DNA of 64,000 bases from Ixodes scapularis (GCF_016920785.2 NW_024609846.1:82965816-83029815); one strand, 5' to 3'. Positions 20,881 to 33,105 are shown, counted from the first letter of the stretch. Notes: a model not told the origin generated them from the letters alone. Made by a program: numbers and translations.

Positions 20881-22530
20881 GCTTGGGAGCTCTCCCTCGC
20901 TGTTTGCAGACAGCGTTTTGTAGGGCCAACGTGAAACGACTGTCGTGCAAGGAAAGAAACACGCCTCTGCAGACAGTGTCCTTTTTGTATGGTGCACGAG
21001 CAGTGCGACTTCAAGGAGACGCTGTGGCGAGCTCACCCGTAAGACGGCCAAGGCGATCCGGCTGCCAACTTATTGTTAACGGCAAAATGGGTCGCTATAC
21101 GTCGCTTCTGGTCGATCTGTATTTGAACGAAGAAAAAAAATGTGGCTCCGCCTTTGACAAACGGCTCTTTCGAAAGCACGCAAAGCAGCGTGAGCAGTAC
21201 GCGTGCGCCACAATCGCTCGGGCACGCACTGGGCTGGGCCGCTGGAAACGCCCAAGTATACCGGCAGGAGTTGTGGGAGGAACGAATACTACACGCCGGG
21301 TTCGACCGAGAAAATAAAACCCGGTGCATAAATAAACTATATACGTATTGCAGAAAGCCAAAAACTCTGTGAGATATGAAACGCTAGCGGGGTTGATAAG
21401 ATGGAAAAATATGATCACAGGGCATTGTTTCAAATAAAGTAATAAAAAAAACTTCCTTTTGTTTTTTATGAGTTGACGTTTACCTAGGACGCATCAAAAC
21501 CTAAATTTGAGCCCTCACAATCTCAAATTTAGGAATGGAACTCATAGAAAACGTTTTCTTCTATGTAATCTCTCGATTCGGGTAACGTCATATGCTCAAA
21601 CTTCCGCATGTTATCAACACGTCTAGCGTCACATTCTCAGGGAGTTTCAATTTTTGGCGATGATTTATGCGGGCCGAAGATTCGGGCTTTAGTTCCTCGA
21701 TGCAACCCGGTAGAATGAATGAAGGAGTGTTCTGGTGACCGAGATCTGATTCGTATAAAAGACTATAAAACTCCCTATGAAAAAAATAAAACCGGTTTCG
21801 ATGTAGTTGATTTGTATGGCGGTTCCATCATATCGTTGTCACAACAGCGTCTGGAAGTGTTCAGGTGGGGCGGAGTAACCACGGAATTATATAGCAGCGG
21901 AGACTGGCGTTCTTTGTGTCCCAAGGCTCCCGGAGACAAGAAGTGCACGTTTTATTTTGTTTCTCTTTTTTGTGTGTGTGTGTGTTGAGTAATTTTTTGT
22001 ATTCCTGTAGAGAAAACGCGTAAGAAGACGGCCTGTAAACTGCTTTTATAGATGCAATGTTCGAGAAAGATTTGGATGATGGCGGGGAAAGAAGAAAATC
22101 GGAGGAGAGAGGCTGGTAGCTGCGCGGGAGAGTCAAGTTTGGGTTGACCTTGCCTCGCAGAGCTCAGGACGTCCAAAACTTCCAGACTTCGAATTTTACA
22201 AAGAAAAAGAAAGAAAGCGGTTAAGCATTTTAGCACAGTGTATGCAAAGCCTAACTCTCACAGAGCAAAACCTCGAAGTAGAAGCGGCATACATCCGCAG
22301 TGTACGCCGAGGAATAGGAACTACCTTGTACGTCATTTAACAAAATTAAAAAATACAAAAAAAAAACCACAAAGACACCCAGAAGAAGAATCTTCAAACA
22401 AGGTGGCTGCCCGTTAGACTAACGCAATTTTGTTTATGAATACAACTTCTGTCCTTTATTGGTATCATAAGAAAATATAAAACAGTAACTAAAACTAATT
22501 CACTGAATGCAATAGAATGCGTGAATGCAA
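20881..22530. other. no gene seen; GT microsatellite
   Basis: No recognisable protein or transposon ends. A TG dinucleotide run occurs at about 21970-21985. Confidence 0.3.
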
Positions 22531-22531
22531 C

Positions 22532-22830
22532 AGAATCGCAATTCACGATGCAATATACACGCGGAGCAACTCGCGCGTGTTACTTACAGCTAAAAATCGA
22601 TATCGCGCGCGCAGATCGCGGACAAAAACACGAAATCCGCTACGAAATCGGGTGCGGGTACCGCAAATCGGGGACGCAGCAGATTCGCATTTCACGATGC
22701 GATATACACGAGGGTAACAGCTCGCGTGTTACGCGAGCCGATATTGCGCGCAGATCGCAGACAAAAACGCGGGAACCCGCTATGAACTCGCTTCTCGGAC
22801 ACACCGGTACCGCACATAGCGCTGTTGGTG
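22532..22830. repeat. two-copy tandem duplication, unit about 149 bp
   Basis: CGCAATTCACGATGCAATA at 22537 returns as CGCATTTCACGATGCGATA at 22686, followed in both copies by ATACACG, GTGTTAC, GATAT/GATATTGCGCGC, CAGATCGC, GACAAAAACGCG-like words and GGTACCG. The copies are about 80-85% alike by eye. The unit is rich in CG dinucleotides. Confidence 0.75.
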
Positions 22831-24430
22831 CGCAATTCTTGTCGGGCATTGCTTGACGTCCAATGGGAATCAGGGGTGGGCGATGTTTCGGAATTTTTAT
22901 GTTACAGATATTTAGCCAGAAAAACGGGATGGGTGATTTCTCGGGGGAGGGCACCCTTACAAAATTTTACGGTAGTAATTTCCTCAATTAATTTGAAGTT
23001 TAGTATTCTCTACTCTACTTTAGTTACTTTTGAAGCCGATACTCAGTAACTTATCTTCTTTTCTTGAGTAACTTGAACATGTCTGATATTACCTGGTGAA
23101 ATTTCAGGGTTTAGTTCCGTTCCTGTGGAAAAAAAGAGACCAACAGAATTTCCTAGGCAACTGGCGTACGTGTTTGCACACGACCAAGCTAGCAGGTAGA
23201 AAACCTCCAAGCGCGTGTTGTAGCTGGTGGCGCAGTCTGCCGACAGGTGCAGTGGGCAGACGACAGAGTCTGGTGCATGGTTGGAAACGCCGCCCTCACT
23301 CAGGCCACAAGTCATATTCCGGAGCACCGTGCGTATTCCACGGGGAATTCCTTTTATTAACCACACATTTCCTGCTCACCAGTCATCTGAAGCGTGAAAC
23401 ATATGTGAGGAAAAATCGCGTCTTGTCTCGGCGCTGTGTGGCGTCCCATAGCAACCATCGCTGACGCTGTGACGTGACGGCACGGCATTCGGCAACTTCA
23501 GAGTGTCAGGAGTGGCTGTTCTTGTCATGCCGCTCGACAGTGCGACGCGACGCGATTTTTTCTGGCGTGTGTTTCACGCTTTAATTCACCGAACTCTTTC
23601 TCGATAAAACGGGGAATGTCTGCTACACAGTAACATTAAAGCATTTTAGATCATAAACAGCAAATGTCACGTTTCAAATTTCGAACACATGCTCACATTG
23701 TAACAAGAGCAGCAAAACTGTTAAAAAACGAATGACTTTTGAGCCAAGAGTTTTACGGTGGCATTCAGTGGTCACCCCGCACGGACCTTATCGTGCTGGT
23801 GTTGATCACCCTAGATCACATCATATATCAGAGCCTCAGAGGTGGCCAAAATGCGGCTCGCGAGACGCATGCGGCTCTCCGAGGTTCCAAGCGCGGCTCA
23901 TGACTTCCAAGTAAACATGCCTAAGTTAAAATAAAAAAAAAAAAAGTAGACAGTCTGTGTTTTGCCAGCATTGTGCAAACATGCCTATACTGCCATGAGG
24001 CACTCTTTTCAACAACGAAGGAGGTAAAATCAGAACAGCCTGCGACTGTGACGTACAAGAACCCAACTGGGCGGCTCAGGACCGCGACGACGTTTATCCG
24101 AACATCATGGTGCTTGTTTCAGGAGGGGGGACGTATTGCGCTCAAAAATAAAAGTTTTTGCTTATAGATAGTCCGCACCCGGTGCATAGTCCGCACGCCG
24201 TGCATAGTCCACACAGTACACCCTGACAAATGCCTGCTGTATTAGCTCACAAAGAAGCTTGTATCATACATAAATCAATATTAATACACTCCGGTATTCA
24301 TAAAATCCTTCACGTCTTGTTACAGTGAACGATCTAGAAAAAAAAAAGCAATAAACAAATCTATAGTTTGCACCTGTCAACAGCCCGCATCGGGTAAAAT
24401 TTCAACTTTTAAACATGTATAGCCCTCAGA
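22831..24430. other. no gene seen; short GTGCATAGTCCGCAC repeats
   Basis: No recognisable coding region. Three imperfect copies of GCATAGTCCGCAC lie at about 24170-24215. Confidence 0.3.
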
Positions 24431-24431
24431 C

Positions 24432-24995
24432 TATACATGCCTTGCACCTACGTCACATAATGACGTCGAACACCGGTATCCGCCATGCTGGTGGTTGACT
24501 CGACGGCCCTTCGCAGCGAGGGCAATGGTGAACTGCTCCGCATTCGGCTGTAGCAATTACCCCGTTTCCCGACGATCGTCCGATCGCTTCGTCGGCATGC
24601 CCCACGAGACAGAGTAGCCGTCAAGTTAGAGAAAGTACGAGCGGCAGGAAAGGGATGCGGCCGCGGATTATCCAGTTTGCGGGACGCATTTCATAGCGGC
24701 GAGCGACGGCACTTTTCAACCGTTGCTTCCGTTCGCGCACGCCTTTGCTTTCTGCTCGTAGCGCAATCGCACCAATGCCAAAAAATTCCGCACGTACTGG
24801 ATAAACGTCATCATCGTAAGCTCCGCACGTTTTTCCAAGTTACGTCTAACAAAACTATAGGTAGCTTTGTTGAAAATATGGTGCATGTTAGCGCATGTCC
24901 GGGCCGTTAGCGGCATCCTACGCCTTGGTATGCGCATCCGCGCGGTGTGACACTGTGAACTCAACCACCAGTATGGTGCGGGCAAGGCATGTATA
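24432..24995 (+). mobile_element. putative THAP-bearing transposon remnant
   Basis: TATACATGCCTTGC at 24432-24445 returns reversed at 24982-24995. CCATGCTGGTGGTTGA at about 24483 returns reversed (CCATACTGGTGGTTGA) at about 24960. These look like terminal and subterminal inverted repeats. A THAP-domain pseudogene lies inside. P elements encode THAP transposases, so a P-like origin is possible. No clear 8-bp target duplication was found. Confidence 0.5.
24526..24700 (+). pseudogene. THAP-domain (C2CH zinc finger) fragment
   Basis: Starting at ATG 24526 the frame reads MVNCSAFGCSNYP with the C...C pair of a THAP finger near the initiator methionine. After two in-frame stops it reaches CGTHF, the C..H pair that closes the finger. 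Order, spacing and start position fit THAP domains (C-x2-4-C-x35-50-C-x2-H) found in P-element transposases and domesticated regulators. Both stops, and the loss of recognisable central residues, mark it as a pseudogene. Confidence 0.6.
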
Positions 24996-25952
24996 CTCAA
25001 AATATTGTATCAGTTAACAGCGATTAAATTTATCTTCAAATTTTTTTTGTTTGTTTCTTTTTCTTTTTTTGTCGTTTTAGATGCAGTACACCGAGAATAT
25101 TTTTGGTGTTTCGTGTTGTCCACATCAATAAAATATAATGTAAACAAGGACGCGCGAAATAAGAATATCGCAGGGAACGATCGAAAGCAGCTCCCTTCGG
25201 CTCGAAGATTTCATTAAAGTTTTATGTGAGGATCCCGTGTCGACGAGTATGCCCTTTGTCGAGGACTGAAAACAGCAAAGTCAAGATGGGCTGATGAAGA
25301 GAATCGATCAGTGATTCATCGATTCGAAATCGATGCATGAGCGTGTTTCAGCAATATAGATTAATTTTTTTTTAGCTACATTATGTGCTAATTTTCAAAA
25401 TAAGAAAAATTCAGTCACGTTGTGACGGTCAACGTAAGTTCACGGCTCTCTGGTATTGTGCAGGAAATCGCGATTCAGAAAAAGCGATTGAACTAACTTT
25501 TCGACAATTTCCAGCCACACCCGGCGGTGGAAATGGGCCTTCAGCGTTGTAGATAATAAAATCGAGTCAATGTCACCACTGCAAAATATCAAGATTAAGA
25601 TAAATCAACTTATTCTGCACTTTCGGTTGTTATTCGTGCAGCTTATCACCGAACAGTGTCCCGCCGATGACCAGAGGACTGTCGTCATTCAATGCACTAT
25701 ATAGCTCCAATCAAATCTGGAAGTAATGAAATAGAGGAAACCGCGAAGGCAAAAGGCGAACTTAAAGCAGCACACTTGTCCAAGGCGTTCATCCGGGTCG
25801 TCCACTTGTTCCTAACTTAGCAGCAAGAAGGAAAGCGCTGATAGCCCTTTCTCATTTTCTCTCATCCGGCGCCGCGCATGCGCGATGGACTGTGGGCAAT
25901 GTTGCGACGGCCTTCGCTGGGGGCTTTAAGCTCAAAAAGAACGTCTTCCTGA
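24996..25952. other. no gene seen
   Basis: AT-rich sequence with no recognisable domain or repeat ends. Confidence 0.3.
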
Positions 25953-26966
25953 GGACACGAGACCATCTGGAATCGCGAGCTGCTGGAAGTTGCAAGTGAG
26001 CAGCTTCACGAAAAAGGCGAAGAGGAAACCCCTCAGGCGCTCGACGGCTGTTTTTCGGAGGACGAAGGCGAGACCGTGATGGAGACGACGCCATGCAAGT
26101 CCAATCAGCCCAAGAGCGGCGCCAAGAGAGAGAAGTCAGCTGGTCAGAAGTTTAGCCAGGATCCTAATGGCTCTGGTCGGCCCCCGTGTGGTTTCGAGGA
26201 CAGGCCCAGGGGACCGGCGCAGGAGTCTGAACCGGCCACCAGGGACAGAGCTGTGATTGATATCTCATTCAACAAGAGAGATCAGTCCTGTCTGGTGCGT
26301 TTGCGGCACACTGACTCTGACCAGCTCCTGGAGTCCGGGTGCAAGAGGAAGCTCGACGAGTACGCGTCGAGCGGGAAGCTGTTGTCCAGGTTTGAGGAGA
26401 GAGAACCCGAGGTGACCCAACAGGAGGTACCCTCAACCGACGGCGGCTGCGAGAGCAGCCAGCAGGCATCCAGCGGACAGCTGTTGTCCAGGGTGGAGGA
26501 GAGAGAACCCGAGGTGACCCACCAGGAGGAACCCTCAACCGACGGCGGCTGCGAGAGCACGGCATCCGCCGAGGACAAGGATGAGACCGGGCTGGACAGA
26601 AAATCCGTGCATGGGGCACTCGATGAAATTGTCCTGTTTGGGCCGAGCTTCAAAAGAAAAAGAATGCAAGAAAAACCAGCGCAAGGGCAGCGTCCTCCGA
26701 TCGGGCCCGAACATATCCGACAGAGAGCGTCATCGGAACTTTGGCGACTGCACATCGCGGAAGAAGCTTTCAACGCGGCGGCGATGCAGAGGACGACGAG
26801 TAGTCCAACAGGAGAAGCGTTCGACCGTTGGCGGCAGCGATCAAGGGGGACCAAATCGAAACACGAAGGAGCCCGAATGCTACAGAACAGACCCGAAGCG
26901 TGTGCACCGATAGACATCGGCGCGCTTGCGGTGCGGCGGATCGGAAATCAAGAACTCGGACGCTGA
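25953..26966 (+). CDS. unrecognised open frame with internal repeats
   Basis: An open frame of about 338 codons on the plus strand, bounded upstream by a TGA at 25950. The first ATG is at 26079, giving 295 residues. The protein is hydrophilic, rich in E, R, S and Q, and predicted disordered. It contains a near-perfect internal duplication of about 38 residues, at about 26377-26450 and 26467-26560, with the block LLSR(F/V)EEREPEVT followed by EEPSTDGGCES. The frame is open upstream of the ATG and preceded by CTTCCTGAG|G, so it could be an internal exon. I do not recognise the family. An ORF1-type protein of a retroelement, or a host exon, are both possible. Confidence 0.4.
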   Translation, partial: GHETIWNRELLEVASEQLHEKGEEETPQALDGCFSEDEGETVMETTPCKSNQPKSGAKREKSAGQKFSQDPNGSGRPPCGFEDRPRGPAQESEPATRDRAVIDISFNKRDQSCLVRLRHTDSDQLLESGCKRKLDEYASSGKLLSRFEEREPEVTQQEVPSTDGGCESSQQASSGQLLSRVEEREPEVTHQEEPSTDGGCESTASAEDKDETGLDRKSVHGALDEIVLFGPSFKRKRMQEKPAQGQRPPIGPEHIRQRASSELWRLHIAEEAFNAAAMQRTTSSPTGEAFDRWRQRSRGTKSKHEGARMLQNRPEACAPIDIGALAVRRIGNQELGR

Positions 26967-27377
26967 GGTGGGCCCTTCTCGGTGGACGGAACCCAGGAGT
27001 AAGCGACTGCGCCGAATCAGAGTCCTGCGTTCTGATAACGATGCTTGCGCAAAAAGCGTCATTTAAAGCTCGAAAAGTGCGCGCACAAGAATAAGCTATC
27101 GTACAGGCGGGGAGATGGAGAATGCCAAGACATCCATCGCCAGGAATCATCAGCCTACAACATAGCTGCGAGCAAGAGAGCCGCAGGAGACACCGATGAA
27201 TCAAGACCGGACGAAGCAGTATCGAGACAGAAGCAGCCTGACAGGCGGCGCAACAGCTCAAGGAAGTCGTCCAAGGTGAAGAAGCCACAGCCCCGACTCT
27301 TGGTTCCACACCTGAGGTCGTCACCCTCCCGAACCCAACAGCAAGAAGCTTGCCGTCGCCCATAAACAAACCATTGA

Positions 27378-27378
<1 letters not shown>

Positions 27379-27413
<35 letters not shown>

Positions 27414-27715
27414 CTTTATTTGCACAAAGAGCGGGCTGTGTCCTGGAGGGTGTACGAGGCGAAGCAGAAAAGCGAAAGCCCAAAAGCGAGAGCGTCTGCT
27501 GGCCGACCCCCCAGAAAACAAAACAATAAAACCAAAGAACAAACAATCAAACAACCGGGGAACAAACAATCACAAAGTGAGAAAAAGTCACAAACACTCT
27601 GAGAGCACGACCTGCAAAACACTCCCCAGACCTGAAAGCCCCCCTCACCAGTCATCCTCCCACCCCCACTGAGGGGCGACTGGAGGCCCCCCTTAATTTT
27701 CCTTGTCTCGAACAC
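27379..27715 (-). mobile_element. 3' end of a LINE-like element with a (TTA)n tail
   Basis: Read on the minus strand, the sequence ends in TTTGTGCAAATAAAGA followed by about eleven TTA units. An AATAAA signal directly before a short-unit tail is typical of I/CR1-type non-LTR elements. The upstream part (to about 27715) is G/T-rich 3' UTR-like sequence without a clear protein. The 5' extent is unknown. Confidence 0.5.
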
Positions 27716-27759
27716 GTAAGCCTAAAAAAAAAAAAGAAGCGGACTCACACCCGTTTCGG

Positions 27760-28875
27760 CTGGTTATGGTCAGATGTCCAAATAACCTTTTCCGCTTATC
27801 AGAATGTCAAGAGAGCACTCACCGCTTGCTGTCAGGATGTCCAAAGAATTCTCTCCGCCGCTTGTGGTTTGAATGTCCAAAGAATCCTTCCCGCTTCTTC
27901 TAAGGATATCTAAAGCGTCCACCCCGGCTGTGATCAGAATGTTAAAAAAATCATCCCCGCCTGTGTCCAGAATGTCTAAAGAATCCTCCCCGCTGGTTGC
28001 CAGGATGTCCAAAGGATCATCACTGCTTGTTGTCAGGGTGTCCAAAGAATACTCCCCGCTTGTGATCAGATTAATGTTCAAAGAATTCTCCCAGCTTGTT
28101 GTCGGGATGTCCAAAAAATAATTCCTGTTTTAGTAATCAAAATGTCCAAAAATCCTCATCGATTGTGGTCAAGGCCCACAACGTCCCTATTTGTTATAAG
28201 AATGTCCAAAAAAACCTCCCCACTTCTTGTCAGGATCTCCAAAGAATCCTCCCGTTTGTGGTTAGAATGCCCAAAGAATCATTCGCGCTCCTGGTTAGAA
28301 TGTCCAAAGAATTGTTCCCGCTCGTGGTCAGAATGTCCAAAGAATCCGTTCCGCTTGTGGTCAGAATGTCCAAATGAACCTTCGCGCTTGTTGTCAGGAT
28401 GCCAAAAGAGTCCTGCTCGCTTGTTGTCAGGATGTCCAAACATCTTCCCCGCTTGTGGTCAGAATATCCAAATAATCCGCCCCGCTTGTTGTCAGGATAT
28501 CCAAAGAATCCTCCCTTCTTTTGATCAGAATGACCAAAAAATCCTCACGTCTTGTTATCAGAATGTCTAAAGAATCCTTCCCGCTTGTGGTCAGAATGTC
28601 CCAGGAATCTTTCCTGATTGTGATTGAAATGTCCAAAGAGACCCGCTTGTGGTCAGAATGTCTAAACAATTCTTCCCGCTTGTGGTCATATGTTCGGAGA
28701 ATATCATTCCCACTTCTGGTCACGATGTTCGATCCTCCTCGCTTGTGATCAGAATTCCCAAAGAATCCTCCAGGCTCGTGGCCAGAATGCCCATAAACCT
28801 CCCTAATTCTGGTTATAACGTCCAAAGAATCCTTGCCGCTTGTGGTCAGGATGTCCAACCCTGTCTCCCCTCTGC
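27760..28875. repeat. 33-bp minisatellite, about 34 units
   Basis: Tandem array whose unit contains TCAGAATGTCCAAAGAATCC and a CCCGCTTGTGG segment. The unit is 33 bp, exactly 11 codons, so frames stay open over many units on both strands. The plus strand repeats an 11-residue unit such as VRMSKESSRLV. The minus strand repeats DILTTSGEDSL, with frames of 114-151 codons. Units vary by substitution and by small indels that break the frames. No evidence of translation is visible in the sequence. Confidence 0.85.
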
Positions 28876-30326
28876 CAGCCATGATCAGGTGTCATAAATT
28901 GGCTCTCAGTTCTCTGCCTTTTTCTCGAAACGGCTAAGCCGGCCGCATACCTTGAAACGTTTCGCGGTGTGCTGGGCCGGAACTCTACAGTCAAGGTCAT
29001 CGGCGCGCAGGCGCAGTAGCGGCTTCTTCGTTGCGGAGGGCTTGGCGGGGGTGGGACGCGGTCTTTGAAAACTCCCTAATGAGACCAATCAAGCAGCGTC
29101 AACAGCGCAAGTGAATGGGCCTTTTCTGGTTATGACTGGTTCAGCGATGAAAAAGCACGTACAGAAACATGACGAACACAGTGATTGTGCGCTTTTGACG
29201 CCGTCGAATTGTTCCCATCAGTTCGTAGCGTCGGCTGCTTTTAAGGAGAAACGATGTGTAGTACTAGTACCATCCGCCACGACCGGACGTAGGTGAAGCG
29301 GAGTAAAATTGTATCTCCAATCGCCGACTTGCTCTCTCAGCACCCGCTGTCGAGTGTCACGTCATCCCACTCTGCAGAAGAAAAAAAAAATTTCCACCAG
29401 ACAAACCCGCTCTTTTCAGCCTCTTCCATATTCCCCATCCTCCTCGTTCTGCGTATTCCCATTTTCCTTACCCAACAGGCCATACTATTTTGTTTCACAA
29501 ACAAATGTCTAAGGTGCACGAACTTTTTTTTTTTTTTTTGGTCCAGATTTTTTAGAGGGAATTTGCGTTGGAGGTTTTTTAGCGCCAGGACCACGGTAAT
29601 GGCGGCCACCCAAAGTAATGAAATGGGATGCCTCGCACGTGACGTCATATGGCACCGCACCAGCCGCCATTGCTCCGTACCACGCAAGGAGGTTAGGAGG
29701 GGGCACGTTGAAATATTGGTGAAGCCTAGTCATAAAAAGTTTAAACGATGTTGTGGCCAACGTGACCGTAGATCTCTCTGGCAATTGGTGCGCGTGATAT
29801 GTCACGTGTCAGATGGATGGTTGCTTGTAGAAGGATTCCTTGCAGGCTTGCGCGCGCTCCGTCCGGCAAGGTGCGTCCGGTAGGTTTTATAAGATCAAAG
29901 GCTAGACGAAGGTTAGCTACGGTCACGTGATGTGGTCACGTTGGCCTGATAAGTGAGGAGAGTAAGGAGGGAGATGAGAAAGAGGCGAGGAGTCAAGGGA
30001 GCATGGCTTGTGGAGGCTACGCGGCTGACGTCATGCACTCTCCTACCCATCCTCGTTGCTCCTACCCTTCCATCCTCCTTGGTACCACGCTCCTGTGCCC
30101 GCACCTTCTGCACCACACATTTCGCAAAAGTCGATTTTGTTCTTCTTGGCAAGCCTTGCGGAGAAGAACAGATACGGTGTTGCCAAATTTATGCACCTCA
30201 ATAGGGTATAGACTCAGCGGCATAGACTTTCCATTTTCCCAGGGGTGGGGGGGAAGGGCGTTATCTTCTCACCAGAACTGGAGATTGAAGCTAACGAAAG
30301 CACGCTGGGATTCCATTTCCCATGTA
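28876..30326. other. no gene seen; weak minus-strand exon candidate
   Basis: On the minus strand 29070-28960 is open and basic, and ends in a donor-like TTCAAG|GTATGC at about 28955. No family is recognised, so it is not called as a gene. The rest shows A/T runs and no domain. Confidence 0.3.
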
Positions 30327-30328
30327 TA

Positions 30329-31434
30329 GGGTGGTTCAAGTCACCAGGCTCGATCTAAAATGGATCGTAAAAATCGACGCCTGCACGTAGCCATCTAAAC
30401 TTTTCGTCAAAGGTGTATTTCACAGGTCGGTTTTTTCTTGTAAAATTACAAAGCGTAGTTCTCTTTTAGTAAAAAATAGAGCCAAGAAACTTGCCAGGGT
30501 CTACGGCGGGCGGCGACCCAGACGACCAAGTCCAGTAGCGGGGTGTGTTTGGCGTTCGTATTGATAGACGGCGTCAGGAGCAGCGCCTGAAGGTGCGGCC
30601 GACCAGCGAAAGATAGCAGACAACACGCAGACGCGTTTTTTTACTTTAAGTGTTGCTGTTGTTGTTCGCATTTATTTTTTAACCGAAGGTACATTGCAAA
30701 AATATTAAATTCATTTTAATAAACCATGGGGGTCGCGAGCCGTCGCGATAAGGAGGTAGCGCCATCTATCAATACGAACGCCAAACACACCCCGCGACTA
30801 GACCCCTGTCGTCTGCGTTGCTGCCCGCCATTATGGTGCCTGGAACGCGTCTCCGACTGGTGTGTTTACCGCGGCCAAAAAAGTGGTCCCTCGATTTCCG
30901 CCTGATGACGTCATAAAAGTGTCATGCTGTCGCCGGTCACGACCCTGGCGGCGTCCCAACAGTTGTGGTGTATGTGGCAGATGCCTGTTCTGCTGCAGGT
31001 CGCTTTCCACTGTGACAGTTCACGGAAGCTATGAGCAGCCGGAGTTGGGACGCCTAAAGGGACTCCGTGACGACAGCGACACTCGCGTTCGCTCGTGCTT
31101 TTCGCCAGCATTTCTACGGCCAACCACCAGGATCGCGACAGGCAACAGCATGACATTCGCGTCATTTGTTGCCACATCGGGACCACTTTTGATGTATGGG
31201 AGGGATAGGGCGGTAAACACACCAGTCGAAGACGCAATCGAGGCACCATACCGCCATAGACCCTGGCAAGTTTCTTGGCCTTATTTTTTACGGGGAAAGA
31301 GCTACGCTTTGTAATTTTACAAGAAAAAACTGACCTGTGAATTACACCTTTGACGAAAAGAAAGTTTAGATTGCTACGTGCAGGCGTCGATTTTTACGGT
31401 CCATTTTAGATCGAGCCTGGTGACTGAACCACCC
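30329..31434. mobile_element. foldback transposon with about 185-bp terminal inverted repeats
   Basis: GGGTGGTTCAAGTCACC at 30329 returns reversed (GGGTGGTTCAGTCACC) at 31434. Similarity continues inward for about 185 bases to AGGGTCTACGGCGGGCGG opposite CCGCCATAGACCCT. Both outer flanks are TA. A second inverted repeat lies inside: 30509-30567 opposite 30773-30835, around CGGGGTGTGTTTGGCGTTCG. No transposase is encoded. Parts of the interior (30930-31220) are related to sequence in DDI1 intron 1 (about 43200-43500). Confidence 0.8.
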
Positions 31435-31436
31435 TA

Positions 31437-33105
31437 TATTTTGTCAATAAAGGCAACGTGGACATTATTTTGTTTACATGCCTTTACTAGAAGCTCGTTA
31501 CATGGCACGTAAACAGCGGCTCGGTAAGAATCATAGCCCGGGCCCAGGGGGGGGGGGGGGGGGGGGGCAGGAGTTCCGATGCTTCCTTTCCCCCCTTCCC
31601 CGCAGTCTAAGCCTATATTCAGACCTGGTGTAAAAGTGTAGGCCGCAGTTCCTCCGACGCCCGTCGAAGGAGTGACATCTGTGTGCAAATCACTCCTCCG
31701 ACGCCGGAAGTGACGTAACAGAAGTGACGTCACCTTGTTAATTATTAATAACTAATATAAATCATTACTACATACAGAATATAATGTGCCTTTGAAAATA
31801 AGTACAAATAAAAATAAACCCGTTCGATTTTAATGTAGCTTTACAGTAAAAGGTCACGTGACTAAACATTTTTGTCACAACATTTGTTTATTTACAACTT
31901 TTTAAACGCAGCCTGACAAAAGTTGTGAGTTATAAAAACAGTACTAATGCATATAAATACATTTTTATTGTCTTTGTGTCACGTGACGTTATTATCGTGG
32001 GTGTGGCTGCCGTGGCCCTAGCGCGTGCGTCGCGTGCGGTAGTGTGCTCCGAATCGGCTGTCCTTGCATTGTACATTGCACGCTCCTCCAGCCCGGGCGC
32101 TCGTCCTGTGAAAAAAACGTCTCGCAGCTGATCTCGTGCCCGTAGCCTTCGTTACACTGCCAGCGAGCGGAACATAGCACGACGCTCAATGCTTTCTTGT
32201 ACCAGCGTGACCGGCGGTAGTGACGGCCGGCCGAGTGCGCCCGCGCGCTTAGGTGGGTGTTCGCTGTTGCAAAGACCTTATCATTGATTATCGCACCTAA
32301 TGAGTAGTTTTCAACGAGCCAACGGCTGAGTTACGTTAAGGTCCTCAGTTACAGGTGGTAAGTGTGCGTAACCCAGCTGCAGAAAGGTTGAACGGATAGG
32401 AGCGACCCCCGGGACCTCCCGCGGAACCCCGGGAGGGAACGGGGGTGGGAGGGGGGAGGGAGGTCGTTGCGGGTACGCCAGTTAGATTTAAAACTGGGTC
32501 CACTTGGATTCACTACTACTGAGATATGCCGGTTCCAGTTAGGAACCAATGGAGACCTAACTGGGAATCAACTTGAAGCAAAGAATTGTAACTGCAGATT
32601 TAACTCAATTTGTAATCATGCATATTAATTTTACATATTATGCATTTGTTCTTTGTGTTTGTTTTTATATAGAACCAGATTTAGTTTTTTCTTCTGAGGC
32701 TGATTTTTGTGTAGGTGTTGACACTTGCGCCTTCGATCAAACCGAGCAGTACTGAAAAGGTGTGCCCACCATATGACACACTCGCGGTTAAAGCTGACCA
32801 GACCACTCGGTCACATATGTTGCCTGGCCCTGTCACTGCAGTAGAATGCGTAGAGTGTTATCAGAGCAGAATGTGATACATGGTAATAAAACCCGAGACC
32901 CAGGAACACAGAAGGGGACGAATGTATGAATGTGATACTCGACTCATTCAGTGAGCGCGTCGCCCTCACCGTCCTGCAACTCTATTAAATAGCAGCGTAT
33001 ACTCTCTGTTGTGTCTACAAGCTGATCCTGGCTGCTGGTAGACGAGGACGAAGAGAAAGGGGGATACGAACGGAGCACGAGATGGAGCAGCTGGTTTTTC
33101 TGTAC
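31437..33105. other. no gene seen; G-run and a dispersed CG-rich motif
   Basis: A poly-G run lies at 31548-31567. Bases 31645-31735 carry TCCTCCGACGCC and GGAAGTGACGT words that recur at 40940-41075, so a short dispersed repeat is present. No coding region is recognised. Confidence 0.4.

Noticed and set aside
26770..27546. 258-codon minus-strand open frame
   Set aside because: It is the antisense shadow of the plus-strand frame and runs through the (AAT)n tract as polytyrosine.
27760..28875. CRISPR-like array (33-bp units)
   Set aside because: Units are contiguous and diverged, with no unique spacers, and the surrounding DNA is eukaryotic. It is a minisatellite.
28955..29070. Minus-strand coding exon ending at TTCAAG|GTATGC
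   Set aside because: Only about 40 codons, no family recognised and no clear acceptor. Insufficient support.
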